Below are positions 22,501 to 33,540 of a stretch of DNA of 47,486 nt, in pieces. Positions within the stretch are counted from its first letter, which is position 1. Each line of letters begins with the position of its first letter. The stretch lies in NCBI GenBank assembly GCA_905178155.1, contig CAJINV010000006.1, positions 153,965 to 201,450 of the forward strand, in the 5' to 3' direction. The DNA comes from Amoebophrya sp. A120 (lineage: Eukaryota; Sar; Dinophyceae; Syndiniales; Amoebophryaceae). The translations under genes were made by a program, and so were the position numbers. A model generated the notes under the pieces. It did no database searches and was not told the DNA's origin. It was given only the letters and a program-made list of their open reading frames with translations.

Positions 22501-25500
22501 GTGTGCGTTACTACATTTGCGCTTCTACCCCCCCACAGGGATTCTCAGTTATAGTAATGCTGATCATGACGTTGACGTTCAACATGGAAAGCTTGTATCT
22601 TAACTCAAGACTGGACCAGGTCGCCCTCGCCTTGCTTGCGCTCCATACTATCCGATTCGGCGCTGTAGGCAGCATTTCTGAAGATGGCTGGATCGTCCCA
22701 AACCACCACTTTATCGCCCGGCCGCTGGATTGGCTCGGTACCAATGCCTTCCAGAGCATTGGCCACAGCTTCAGTGGGAGGTGCTCTGAGAGGCTCGTGA
22801 AAAAAGTCCCATACCGCAGTAAAGAACCCCTTATCGCCCCGTGCGCATCCCGTGTTCAACCGCTCTGAGCTATAGTCCTGCATCGCTGGTTTTAGAAGTC
22901 TTCCGTACATGATTCGGACAGTCGCAATATCGGCATAGCAGTACGGCATCAGCGCCATAATCGTTGAGATCTGTGTATTCGTAAAGCTGTAAATCAAGTC
23001 GTTTTTCCGACGTTGATTCGAGTTTCACTTCAGGCATACATCTGGAAGAGGCTTGCTGTCTTCGTCGTTCATAACTTCATGGTCAGCAGAAAGTACTCAA
23101 GACACGATCCTGCGTGTGCACGACCCTATACAACATTAAACACGACGGTAAACTGCTGAGCACGGCAAAAACGCAGCACGTTCTTTACTTGTCAATATAT
23201 CTATCGATAATCAAGATACCTTCCATGTGTGTCCATCAAGTGCACCCAACGGCGGCAAAATGTTGGCGAGTGTCTCATTAGTCGTCCCCAAAAGATCCTC
23301 GCCTATGCGGAGAAACAGTCGCCGCCGCACCAAAATCATGAAATGGGCTTTTTCGTAGCCTCAGATTCATCCTGCTACAGAACAACTATGAAAGCCAGCC
23401 GCACGACAATAGAAAAAAACTCACGTCAGGTTGTTGTGCGACCGCGAATACGCTACTGCGTTACGAATACAGGTTGAGCGTTCGTTCACGATGGAAATGA
23501 TGAACTCATCATGCTAAAGCATTTGACGCGGATGGGAGTGCGACAAGCGCTCTTCTGTTTCTCTGCATATGACCTTGATCTACAGCAGCGTTCCAGAAGT
23601 CCTTCGGTTTGTATCCCGCCATCGCTCCGTCATTCACAGTTTGCAGCTTCTCTTCGAGAAATTCCACAAACAGGTCCTCACAGCTCACCGTCTCCGTTTG
23701 CCGCTCCTCCAGCGACGCCACTTCCAACTCGGCTAGCCTCGTTGGCGGAGGGCGTATCGCTGGACTTCCACTGTCTGTTGCTGCGCCAGGAATAACGACA
23801 ATGGAAGATGAGGATGAAGCGCTAGAGCTGCCTCCACCAGAAGCGGCACTTCCGGGATTTGGAGTGCCGCTCCTCTCAAATGTAGCTTTTCCGCCACTGC
23901 CGGCGTCCTGCGCTGGTGCCGCACCTGGCAGCCGCGGGTTTCCGCCGGTCGGGGCTGCAGCGCCAGCAGCTCCTCCTGATGGAAAATCTGATGGTCCACC
24001 GCGTCTTTCGGGAGTCGCAGTGTGATACGACCTTGGTGGACTTAGACTTCGTGAGCGCGGTGTCGCACTATGCTCCGGGGTGCCTCGACCACTGAGTGCC
24101 CTTTCAAATACGCCACTTTGTGATGCTGAGCCGCTTGCTCCAACACCAGTTCCCCCTTGCGCTGCAGGTTCGGCACCATCGCTGCTGCCACCATCCTGGG
24201 GCGGACGGGGCGAACTCGTCGCACTGGCACTAGCGGAGGATAAACTGCCTTCGCGACCTTGATGCTGTTCCGGCTGGTTTTGATCCCCGTTCACTGTGTC
24301 TGAAGCAGGAGCCCGAGCAAGCTGATCCACACCGCCGTCAACATGGCTCAGATTCGACGCTGAAGCGGAATGACCGGGATTGCTGACGCTACTGCCCGTA
24401 GTACTCCCTGCTGCAGACGGGTCAGCACCAGCACTTCCCAAACCGATAGCACCTCCAGTGGAGGAGGGTTGTTCAGGATTGCCAGCACCTGCCTGCGTTT
24501 CAGTTCGCGAAGATAGTTCCCTTTGCTGTTCCTCCACCTGTGTAGCTGAGCTGGCAGCTGCTGGGCTGTTCTCTTGATGCGCCTGACGAGAAGCTTCATC
24601 AGTCTGCGCACCTTCGTGTTCGCTGCCTCCAGCCGTTTGCCGTGCCGACTGGTTTGCGTCACTGCTTGTCGTTTCGTGCTCTGTGGGGGCACTTGCGTCA
24701 TCTGTGCCGGCACCTCCCACAGGAGATGATGACGCACCAGACGGGACAGCCGATGCTGGGTCAGCTCCAGGCGTTGCTTGACCTGCTTGAGCGTCCGGGA
24801 GGACCGTTGCAGCTGTACCTGATGAAGGATTGGTTGCACTCGGTGTTAGAGGAGCTGCCGGCTGAGCCGGCGCCACGGCAGCAGGAACAACCACTGCTGG
24901 CGTACCAGCGGAGGCAGGAGCAGGACCCTGCGCAGCGGAAGAGGAAACAGCCGGTGCTGGCGCCGGTACTCCAGCAGGTACTGCTGCACCACCAGGAGTC
25001 GGAGCAACAGGTTTCGCCTTTGGTTTCGCCGGCGCCAGAAACTCCGGTCCATAAACAGGTCCTGGGGGGAACAAGTTCGAGAGCACTGACGAGGGCGAGC
25101 TCAGAGTAGGAGGAGAAAGCGGTTGGTGCTGCGGAGGTGGAGCTGTTGTGTCTGCGTGCCCACCTCCCTGAGGACCATCATTGCCGGGGGCTGTTGGTGG
25201 GCCACTAGGGTTTCCTCCATGCGGATCACCACCGCCACCGCCACCGCGTCCTCCATCCCGGTTGAAGATTCGTGTCGGGACCAAAATATTCGGCTTGTGC
25301 CCGCCGCCGAAGCCGCCAAACGGATACTCGTCCCCCGATCCCAGCTCTGCTTTTTGTTTGTTCCCCTCGCTAACGTTGCCCATATGCACCGCCAAGCCCG
25401 TGGCGCCAGCGAGAAGACAAACGGCGATGATGGTGACGATGACGGTTGAGAGCGAGGAGGCCAAAAAAGCGCCACAGGGGGTGGATGCGGAGGATGTTGA

Positions 25501-28500
25501 GGATGAGGAGGGATCCTTTATCAGAGGATGAAATTTGTCTTGCGAACGGTCGTCGTGGTCATCAGCATCTTCACGGGTAAATAAACTTGGCGTCGTCCTC
25601 GTCGTGTCTCTTTGCGCTTCCTCGTCGAAAGTCCGTGTCGCAGATGCCAAATATGCAGTTTTGTTCCTGGAAGCAGGAGCACTGTCTCCTTCTGTGTCTT
25701 CTTCCACCTTCTGCTGCTGCTGATGTGACAGAGAGGAATTATCGGCTCCTTCCCTTTCAGAAGGTTCCTGAGCATTTATCTCATCCATCTCCTCCTCAGA
25801 GGATGACACCAGCTCTGGCTCGTGCTCTTCTGGCGGTTCGTTTCCAGCACAATCTCGGTTAATAATACCGATTTTCATAATTTTCGTTCCTTCGCTAGCC
25901 GACTTCCCGGCGACTTTCTCTTTTTGATCCGCAATGCCGCCGTGATTTTTATCCTGCGCGACGCTGTCCTGTCCTTGTGCCAGTAGCTTCGCTTCGTCAC
26001 CACCGGTTGTAGTGCCGAGAGGAGTCGTCGAGTTGTAGGAGTAGCTCTCTTGTTTCGCCAAAAGCGGTAAAAACGCCGTCTGATCGATGTATTCCTCTTC
26101 GTAAATGTCCGACAGCCGACGGCCCTTCCATTTCGTCGTCTTTCCTTTCATGTCTTCCTCGTTGACCAGGTTTTTCGGTGTTTTCAGCAGCAGCTTCTGA
26201 TTTCTTTTCTTGCCGGTTCCTCCACCTACTTCGCCTGGCTGCAAACTCGCAAAACCATTCTGAAGATTATCTCCCGGCGTCTCCAAATACTTCAGCACCG
26301 TCTGCGCGTCCCACCGCCTTTCCCACCGCCACCGCAGCGTGACCTGCAGCAATGATACCAGATGGCCGAAGAGCGCCGCGTCCTGCTCTTCCCACCTGCG
26401 GGACCTCGAATACAGAATCCGGACCCTGGAGTCCGCCACGGCGAACTGCGCGCGCATCCCGCAGCCCTCTAAATGCTCGTACGGCGCCCGCCCGTATAGC
26501 AACTGGTATAGGATGATCCCCAAGGCCCAAACATCAGCCGCCGGGCGCATCTTCAAACTCGCCGACCCCTCGTCCGGTTGGTAAAATGCCTCCGGCGGCA
26601 TGTACCGCGGCGGGCCGCACTGGCGGTCGCGGGAAACGTGGGTTATACCCTCATCCTTGTTGATCCCCCGCGCGAGGCCGAAGTCAGAGACCTTCACGAT
26701 GTTGTCCACGATGAGGAAATTCGCGGGCTTCAGGTCAAAGTGGATCAAACCGAGACTGTGGATGGCCGCGACGCCAGCGACCATGTCGCGCCAGAGATTG
26801 CGAATATCGTAGATAGAGAAGACTTCGTAGTTTTTCCGAAGAAAGGAGTGCAGATTGGGTATCGGAGGGGAAAGGAGGTGCTTTGGTTGTTGAACCAGTT
26901 CTTCCAATTGAGACAACATTTCGTCGTGCTCATCATGTGGTTGTACATGCAAAAATTATAGCAATGACAAATTACATGCGCTTGCGGCTGGGGCTGCACG
27001 ACTCCTACGAGTCAATAAATCTGCACAAGCTCCTGCTTCTTGCCGCGCGCATCATGCATGCCATCTTCTTAATCGCGGTTTATAGAATCAGAGAAACTAT
27101 CTCTTTCAAACAAACCAACACAACCCTCTCCATCCCATACCACAGTCCGCGAATTCCAGCAAAATGTGGATCACCAAATCTTTTGGAAAAAATTTCGCCT
27201 CGCCGATCATCTTCACTACCCGCAGCTCGTCCGCGTTGTGTTTACCATTCGGGGTAGTTCCGGCATTCGCTGCCCGATTTTTGTCCCGCAAAGCCCGCAG
27301 CCAATTTACCTCCATGGCGAAGGAGCGCATTTGCCTCGCGTCCCGAGCATAAACGACTTTGAGTGCGTAGCGGGTAGCGGGTAACGGACAAGCTTGCTCC
27401 TTGGTTCGACTTGCACTGCTGCTTGTTCCATTGTGCTGTCCACTTCGCGACGCGCCGTCATGGTTGTAGTTATAGGTGCCACGACTTCCCGAGGTCGTAG
27501 TAGTCGATCCTCCATCTACGACACAAGTTCGCAAATCCACGCACTCGAACACCTCCGCCGACCCGCCCTTCCCGATCCGCTTCACAACTTCGAGCAATAA
27601 AGTCGGCTTGTTGAAGTCCACGTGGTGGTTGTCCACCACCTGTTCGCCCATGCAGATGACCATGCCGGGGCCAACGCGGGCGGTGGCGGTCACAGCGATG
27701 TTTTTCCGCTGGATGAACGCAGCCGTGGAGAGTAGCGAGTCGTTTTCCCGGTACGAAGTCCGGCAGTCCTCGTCGTTGAAATACTCCGGTAGGTCGCTCG
27801 GTGAATTGAGAAAAGGGGCGCTGTGGCGCCCGTAGACGGGGATCGTGCTGCAGGCCGCGGAGGTAGAAACTACAGGCTCGGGCGCATGTTCTTGGTTCTG
27901 CGCATTTATGTTGTTCGCAGGACTCGCATCGCCAGGAACTTCAGCATAAGAACGGCGATCGGAAACACCGCGGAGGATGCCATCAGGCGCGAGAGAGGTC
28001 TCGACCTTTTGTTCCGCGCGTCTGGGAGCTATCGGCGCAGAGTCCTCCGGGGCTACTAGTGCGTTGTTGCGGTTGTCGGCCTTGATGTCGTGGCTGTACC
28101 CTCCAGAGCTGGTGGTGTCACGAGGATTTCTGATATGAAAGCCGCGACGTCCATAATTCTCCCCTTCAGCTACAGGCTGAGCCTCTTCTTGATTCTGGGG
28201 AAGCACTGACTCCACATTTCGCTGTAGCTCGTTCTTACCGTTTGATACGCCAAGCACAGTCACCTTTGGCAAATCCGCCTGGTAGACGAAGTCTTGCAGT
28301 CCTTGAGGCTGCTGGTCGTTCTGGCCAGCATTTTGGTGTCGCTCCTGCGGTGCGGCGGGCTGTGTGTCACCGTTTTCGCAGTCGGCATTGCTTTCGAAAC
28401 TGGTTTCTCTGTTTTCCAGCCGCCCCGTGGCTGTGCGGGAGTTCTTGTGCTTGTTGTCGCGATAGGCATCAGTGAGGCCCGCATGGTCTTCAACATCATG

Positions 28501-29247
28501 TCTGACCCTGGGAGCAGCCACGGAATAAGAGCTCTCGGTCTCTCTGTTCGGATCGTAGGATAAAAATTGGTCATCTCGTCTCGCCGCAGGCCGGATTTCC
28601 ACTTGGCCGCGGCCAGGGCGCCGCGCAGGAGGAGCTCCACCACCTACGTCGCTTCTTATTATCACATCATCCTCAATCGTACTCGTCGCTGCTGGCCTCC
28701 TGGCGTCGTTTTGCTCCTGGTAGTACGAGCTTCCATAATTACCGGCGGAGGACAGAGTGGTGTTCACTGTGCCGTCGTGCGACGTCGCGTTATTTCGTTC
28801 ATGGGCGCGAGGGTCACGTTGCCCAACATCAACATCTCGTGCCGCTTGCCGCTCATACGCTGCCTCTTCTCGAACACCTTCTCCCGGTGGATGTTGTCCC
28901 ACGCCGGCTCCAGCATTTGCGGCCTGTGCATGACAAACTTTCGGCTCGAAATTATCGAATGTGGTCGCAGTATGCAACGCCGACGTTGCTTGTGTGGGAA
29001 CTGGGGCGACGGGTAAAGGATAGCTGGGTACGTCATGCTCTTCTTGGACGAAGCGCGCATGGTTATTTTCGAAGCGTCTATTCGTGTTACCCGGCACTGC
29101 TAAGTCGCGGCCGGCGTTAGAAGTAGCTCCACATGGCTGTCTGGCACCGTGCGGATCGGGGTGGTGAGGTGTAAAATTACGTTGGTCAGTTGGAATCGCG
29201 GGTCGTGGAGGATTGCCGTTGAAATGGTGGTTGCGCTGGTCGCTCAT
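19518..29247 (-). CDS. Gene A: MPS1-like membrane kinase with C-B-A repeats
   Basis: Exon 1 (27141-29247) starts MSDQRNHH with a long polar region, then the kinase N-lobe: loop IGKGGSAEVF (G559), K630 in YALKVV, Glu in FAMEVNWL. Exon 2 (about 26884-23574) gives the C-lobe: HFDLKPANFL (HFD for HRD), SDFG, RYMPPEA. Glycine loop, catalytic loop and PPEA resemble MPS1/TTK kinases. A membrane span (STVIVTIIAVCLLAGATGLA) and a roughly 540-residue Pro/Ala/Ser/Gly-rich stalk follow. Two C-B-A units come after: C1 at the end of exon 2; B1 (from 22970, and to 22239); A1 plus C2 in one exon (about 21320-22084); then 20790-21012, B2 20171-20675, A2 19518-19963 with stop. Unresolved: exon 2 acceptor, 22971-23573, the B1 internal intron and the C2 internal junction. 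Kinase activity is probable; function is unknown. Confidence 0.75.
21315..23710 (-). repeat. Duplicated C-module coding DNA in gene A
   Basis: About 100 bp around 21340-21440 and 23645-23735 are close at DNA level. Both encode EVASLEERQ...VSCEDLFVEFLEE. This marks the starts of repeat unit 1 (end of exon 2) and unit 2 (end of the A1 exon). Because module A of unit 1 and module C of unit 2 share one open reading frame, the repeat is internal to one polypeptide. Confidence 0.85.
25375..25470 (-). other. Predicted transmembrane helix in gene A
   Basis: About 25 uninterrupted hydrophobic residues (LASSLSTVIVTIIAVCLLAG onward) lie between an acidic, Ser-rich juxtamembrane stretch and the Pro/Gly-rich stalk. 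With no N-terminal signal peptide this predicts a type II-like topology: kinase cytosolic, stalk and repeats outside or lumenal. Confidence 0.7.
26270..27580 (-). other. Protein kinase domain of gene A
   Basis: The catalytic domain is split by the intron between 27140 and about 26884, which falls at the hinge (ILLEFADCG on the exon 1 side). All hallmark residues are present: glycine-rich loop, Lys630, helix-C Glu, HFD-K-N, DFG, PPE. About 50 Ser/Thr/Gly-rich residues are inserted between beta strands 2 and 3. The domain ends in DAQTVLKYLETPGD. Confidence 0.85.
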
Positions 29248-30630
29248 AGGGTCCAGGTTGCGCCACAGTCAGAAGGAAGAGTCACTGGCTGTTAGGTAAA
29301 AAGAAAGGGGTGTTGCGCCGTTGGTCGATGTCGATGTTCTGCCGTTAGTTATTATACAACTTTTACTCGTCGAAAGAAATACTCACAAACCCTTTTCGGG
29401 GCGGCGGATGAGATACTACAACTGCATGCGCAAAAATCCGATCCTCGTGAAGAGGACTGCTCGTCCCGAATGCGTCTTTCAGCCTGTTCTCGCGCCCTTC
29501 GGATCTTCTCCACCCGCGACTACGAGATTGTAAAAACGCCGTCAGATGAGCAACAGGCTTGTGCTGCGCGCGGGTTTGGTGTTGGCCTCTTCTCGAATTG
29601 AAGGTAGATACAACTGCTCCATGCGTGCTGTCTTTGTTTTGGTTCAATTGTACAAATATTAAACTTCTTTCTAAAGATGAAAAGTCGACGCAGAATTATA
29701 GAATATCTTTGAAATTCCGTGCTGAAACTGAAACCGGTGGGGTGAATGCTGAGTGTCTTACAAAATTTTTTCTGCTCGTCCGGCGTCTACTTTTATCATA
29801 TCAGGAAAAATGAAACGGTGGAGAGTGAAAGCGGTTCATTTTTTCTAGATTCTCATCCACCCGTGTATCCATAAAACAATGTTGAGTGACTACAAAAGAG
29901 CTTCCAAGTCGTGCTACTCATTATACAGTAAAGTCCAGAAACGTTGCCGGCTGTCAAAGGCAGTCATCTCATGGAGGAATTAAATCTAGGGCTATGTCTA
30001 CGTACTGAAACAATGGTCGCCAATTATATACCGCAACCACAACGAACTGCCCGTGCCTGAAGCGATGTTGAAATAAAACGATTCTTTTATCAAAACGCAG
30101 AGAGTGGTGCTGAGACGATGCCACGACGACGAGAGGCGATCCGACAAAACGACTACATACGATATAGCTTTTTCATGAAGCGATTCTAATTGCATTTCGT
30201 GAAAAGAAGCAGATGATTTTCACAGGCAAGATCAGGAGTCTGGGCGATGATAAGGAAAAAAGGGCTTTCAATTTTGACTTTTATGAATTAGTGTTCATCT
30301 TGAGAGCTTCGCATTAGTCCCATTTCTGCATGCCAAGGTGTGTAATTTCAATGACGTCATAAACTGCGAGCCGGTGGTGCACTATGTTGGAAATGGATCA
30401 CCAGACTCACTGACATTGACCTTGACGTAGTTGATCTCATCGCAATTAAACGCTATCGGAGCAGGTAGTATTTTGAGAATAAGTAGGACTGTGCAGGAGC
30501 ACATAATCATGTCCATCTTCCTCCTGCATACTTGTTGGAAATGGATTACGGTGATGAACTATGTTGGAAATGGATTGTATATGCGTATTGTATTCTTATT
30601 TTTTCAGTTTTTGTAGATTAGTCGTAGTCC
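29248..30630. other. Non-coding, upstream of gene A
   Basis: No gene is supported. It contains the 28-bp word shared with 4038 (30449-30476) and repeats of ACTATGTTGGAAATGGAT at about 30381 and 30558. The promoter of gene A should lie at its left end, but no motif is recognised. Confidence 0.5.
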
Positions 30631-30636
30631 TGCCAT

Positions 30637-31345
30637 GAGGCAAATGCCCAACAACTGCGGAGGGGTAGCGGAGGGTGTAAACGGCACATGCAGAATCGCA
30701 GTTCCGTCCGGGTAACAGAAGTTCAATAATAAATGCCATCTGTTTTCAAAAAGTATGCACTTTACAATTTTCATACTATCCGCAGCTAATTCTGGGTGTA
30801 ATCGACTGCAACTTGCCCTCCGCCACCCCTCCGCTAGGCGAGTGTCAAGAGGTGATACCATGCTGAAAAGCTTTCTATTCGTTTTTACTGTTGTTTTCCG
30901 CTTTTTTTGTCGGTATTGCAAGTTTTCAAAATTCAGCATGCTGTGAGGAACATGCCCAGCAACTGCGGAGGGGTAGCGGAGGGTGTAAACTGCACATGCA
31001 GAATCGCAGCGCCGTCGGGGTTACAGAAGTTGAATAATAAATGCCATCTGTTGTCAAAAAGTAAGCACTTTACACTTTTCATACTATCCGCAGCTAATTC
31101 TGGATCTAATCGACTGCAACTTGCCCTCCGCCACCCCTCCGCTAGGCGAGTGTCAAGAGGTGATGCCATGCTGAAAAGCTTTTTATTCGTTTTTACTTTT
31201 GTTTTTCGCCTTTTTTGCCGGTTTTGCAAGTTTTCAAAATTCAGCATGCTATGAGGAACATGTCCAGCAACTGCAAAGGGGTAGCGGAGGGTGCAGAAGG
31301 CACATGCAGAATCGCAGTGCCATCCTGGTAGCAGAAGTTTCTTTA
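30637..31345 (+). repeat. 308-bp tandem repeat, about 2.3 copies
   Basis: Units start near 30645, 30953 and 31261 (period 308, measured on AACTGCGG/AACTGCAA at 30653, 30961 and 31269). Each full unit contains an inverted pair, GCGGAGGGGTAGCGGAGGGT and GCCCTCCGCCACCCCTCCGC, about 150 bp apart. It can fold into a long hairpin. The third copy is truncated near 31345. Confidence 0.9.
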
Positions 31346-31844
31346 ATAATAAACGACGTATGTTGTGTCAGTACGCTCGATGTTCTCTTCGATCTCGATC
31401 CTCACGTCTTTGTGTCTCGTCGTCTTCAGCTCGTCGTGAGCAAGATCCTCACTTGAACCTTTCAACACTTTGGTACGGATTTCACAGACTCTAGGCAGTG
31501 AACTCAGGACTTGAATCATTGAGAACTTTGAACCTTCTCGACCTTTCAGTGGTCTCACCTTTCTCCGTTCGTTCTCGTGTGTTCAGGCTCTAACATTCTG
31601 CCTAGAGCTTGACGCAGAAACGTTTTCTCCCTTCTTTTCCTTTTTGCTTCGGGGATTGGCCGCGGGCAATCAACGACACAAACAACTACCAAGTCCCGAC
31701 CACCCACAGAGCGGGAGATCTCAAGCGCAATTTTGCCAAAGCGGTACACAGCTCCTGCGGGACAACAACAAAAGACCAAACCTCCGGCATTTCTGTGCGG
31801 AACGGCTACCAGCATTACAAATCTGATTTCTCATCTTCCGCAAC

Positions 31845-32561
31845 ATGGCAAACACGGGCGCGAAGGTCGAGCTCGTGCCGATCCACAAGAAGGCCGAGTG
31901 GGAGCCTTTTGAGTGGCGTCTCCGGAGCAACATCATCAATGTTGTCAAGGTCCCCGCCCAATGGGCTGCCTTCATGGCAGACGACAACTTGGTGGATTTT
32001 CAGCCCGCTTTGACCGCCCGCCAACGAGCCAGTTGGGACAATTTGGAGTCCGCCTTTACCGCCGCCATCCAGGGTGATGCGCTTCTCTTGGTCCAGGGTG
32101 CCCAGCGAACTGGTGTTCTGCAAGTTTTCCGCTTTTTGAAGCGTCAGTGGGGCCAGGAGAACAACCAGATCGACCAAGCTGCTATGTTCGCGAAGTTCAC
32201 CACGGAAAAATTTACTTTGGGCGGCAAGGACACCCCGGACTTCACGTTGTGGATTTGGGACAAGTACAGTTTGGCTTTGAAAATTCCCAACTACATCCCG
32301 GTCGGTGCCCAGCTGGAACACCACATGCGCCACATCTTGCGACACCTTTTGGACCCGGACTGCATGGGCAAGATCATGTCCGAACTGCGTGCCACCCCGG
32401 ACGCCCAGCTGCACTGGGAGAATGTCGGAATTCCCCGCGTTTTGGACTTTATCTCCTCCGGACAAGCATCCCAAGAGAAGGAGTTCCAGGCCCGTGTCAA
32501 CATGGCCTTGGGGAACAACAACAACAAGGGAGGAGGCCAAATAAGCAGAGCACCACCGTGA
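31845..32561 (+). CDS. gag: Copia-type gag polyprotein, isolated
   Basis: The 238-residue frame begins MANTGAKVELVP and shows the UBN2/copia gag pattern: WEPFEWRLRSNIINVV, a central VQGAQRTGVLQVFRFLKRQW, then AAMFAKFTTEKFTL, and a helical end. It stops after a polar NNNNKGGG tail where a zinc knuckle would be expected. No protease, integrase or RT follows, so the element is 3'-truncated or non-autonomous. The last 43 bp and the following tail recur at 3361-3598. The frame is intact with no internal stop, so it may still be expressed or be young. The 5' flank (31785-31825) resembles part of the LTR at 640-684. Confidence 0.75.
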   Translation: MANTGAKVELVPIHKKAEWEPFEWRLRSNIINVVKVPAQWAAFMADDNLVDFQPALTARQRASWDNLESAFTAAIQGDALLLVQGAQRTGVLQVFRFLKRQWGQENNQIDQAAMFAKFTTEKFTLGGKDTPDFTLWIWDKYSLALKIPNYIPVGAQLEHHMRHILRHLLDPDCMGKIMSELRATPDAQLHWENVGIPRVLDFISSGQASQEKEFQARVNMALGNNNNKGGGQISRAPP

Positions 32562-32611
32562 TTCACCTAATTTCCTAAAAGAGATTGCAGATCTGTCAAG
32601 CTAACTATAGA

Positions 32612-33000
32612 GAAAGCGGAAGCGCTTCCGAAATGCGAAACGCGAAAAGCGAAAAACCAAAGGGGGGCAGTAGAGATCTAGGAGAGTAAGAAGAGAGAGA
32701 CAGCGGAAGCGCCTCCGAAAAGCGAAACGCGAAAAGCGAAAAACCAAAGGGGAGCCGTGGGCAATTTATTAATAGAGTAGGAAGAGAGAGGGCGGAAGCG
32801 CCTCCGAAATGCGAAACGCGAAAAGCCAAAGGGGGGCCGTGGCTACTACTCAGTAGGGTAGGAAGAGAGACAGCGGAGGCGCCTCCGAAATGCGAAGCAC
32901 GAAAAACAACGAAGCGACCGGGGTGGGCTCCCTGATAATGAGCAGAGTAAGAAGAGAGAAAGCAACAGCGCCTCCGAAATGCGAAACGCGAAAAGCGGCG
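32612..33000 (+). repeat. Short-repeat array, forward
   Basis: About five units, roughly 80-90 bp apart, each with CGCCTCCGAAATGCGAAACG followed by CGAAAAGCG and a purine-rich spacer (GTAAGAAGAGAGAGAC). The first two units are the ones copied at 3440-3598. Confidence 0.85.
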
Positions 33001-33502
33001 AGGACAGAAGGCAGGCCCTTCGCCTCTTACTAAGTAGAGACAGTGGCGACGCTCGGCTCCGCCTCCGGCGTTGTCTCTCCTTCCCTTCCGCACTAGCGAC
33101 ATCCGCGGCCCCCACGCTTAATATCCTGCGGGGCTAGTTATAGTTTGTATGCGCATGGGGACGCGTCCAGTTCTAGGAGGAGGGGACCCGGAGGGGTTCG
33201 CTGGCTCTTGGTCTTGGCATTGTCGCTAGGGACGCGGCTCGCCCGTGCGCTCAAGCACAACAGATCGACACAGACCACCGCCCCGCCCGTCTGCCTTTGT
33301 TTTGGCCGGGCGAGAGGCCGGGGCGGGGAGCGCGCGGAAAGCGAAGGCATGGATCCCAGTCGCAGCGCTTGGCCCATGCCGCGCCAAATGGCGCGGCGGG
33401 CCCTTGGTCGGTCGCACCAGCCGCAGCCTATTGCGGGGCCGGCACCCTGTTGTGCAGGCCCGAAACGAAAACGCTGGGCATTCGCGTGCGGGCGCTTCTG
33501 TT

Positions 33503-33540
<38 letters not shown>

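Noticed and set aside
24348-25475. Long alternative-frame ORFs over the gene A stalk
   Set aside because: They are shadows of the Pro/Ala/Ser-rich coding sequence, whose frame is fixed by the kinase and module C.
30431-30616. 61-codon ORF sharing a peptide with the ORF at 3807
   Set aside because: The shared peptide comes from an exact 28-bp DNA repeat, not from protein-level conservation.
30637-31345. CRISPR-like array
   Set aside because: Period is 308 bp with no short repeat-spacer pattern, and the window is eukaryotic.
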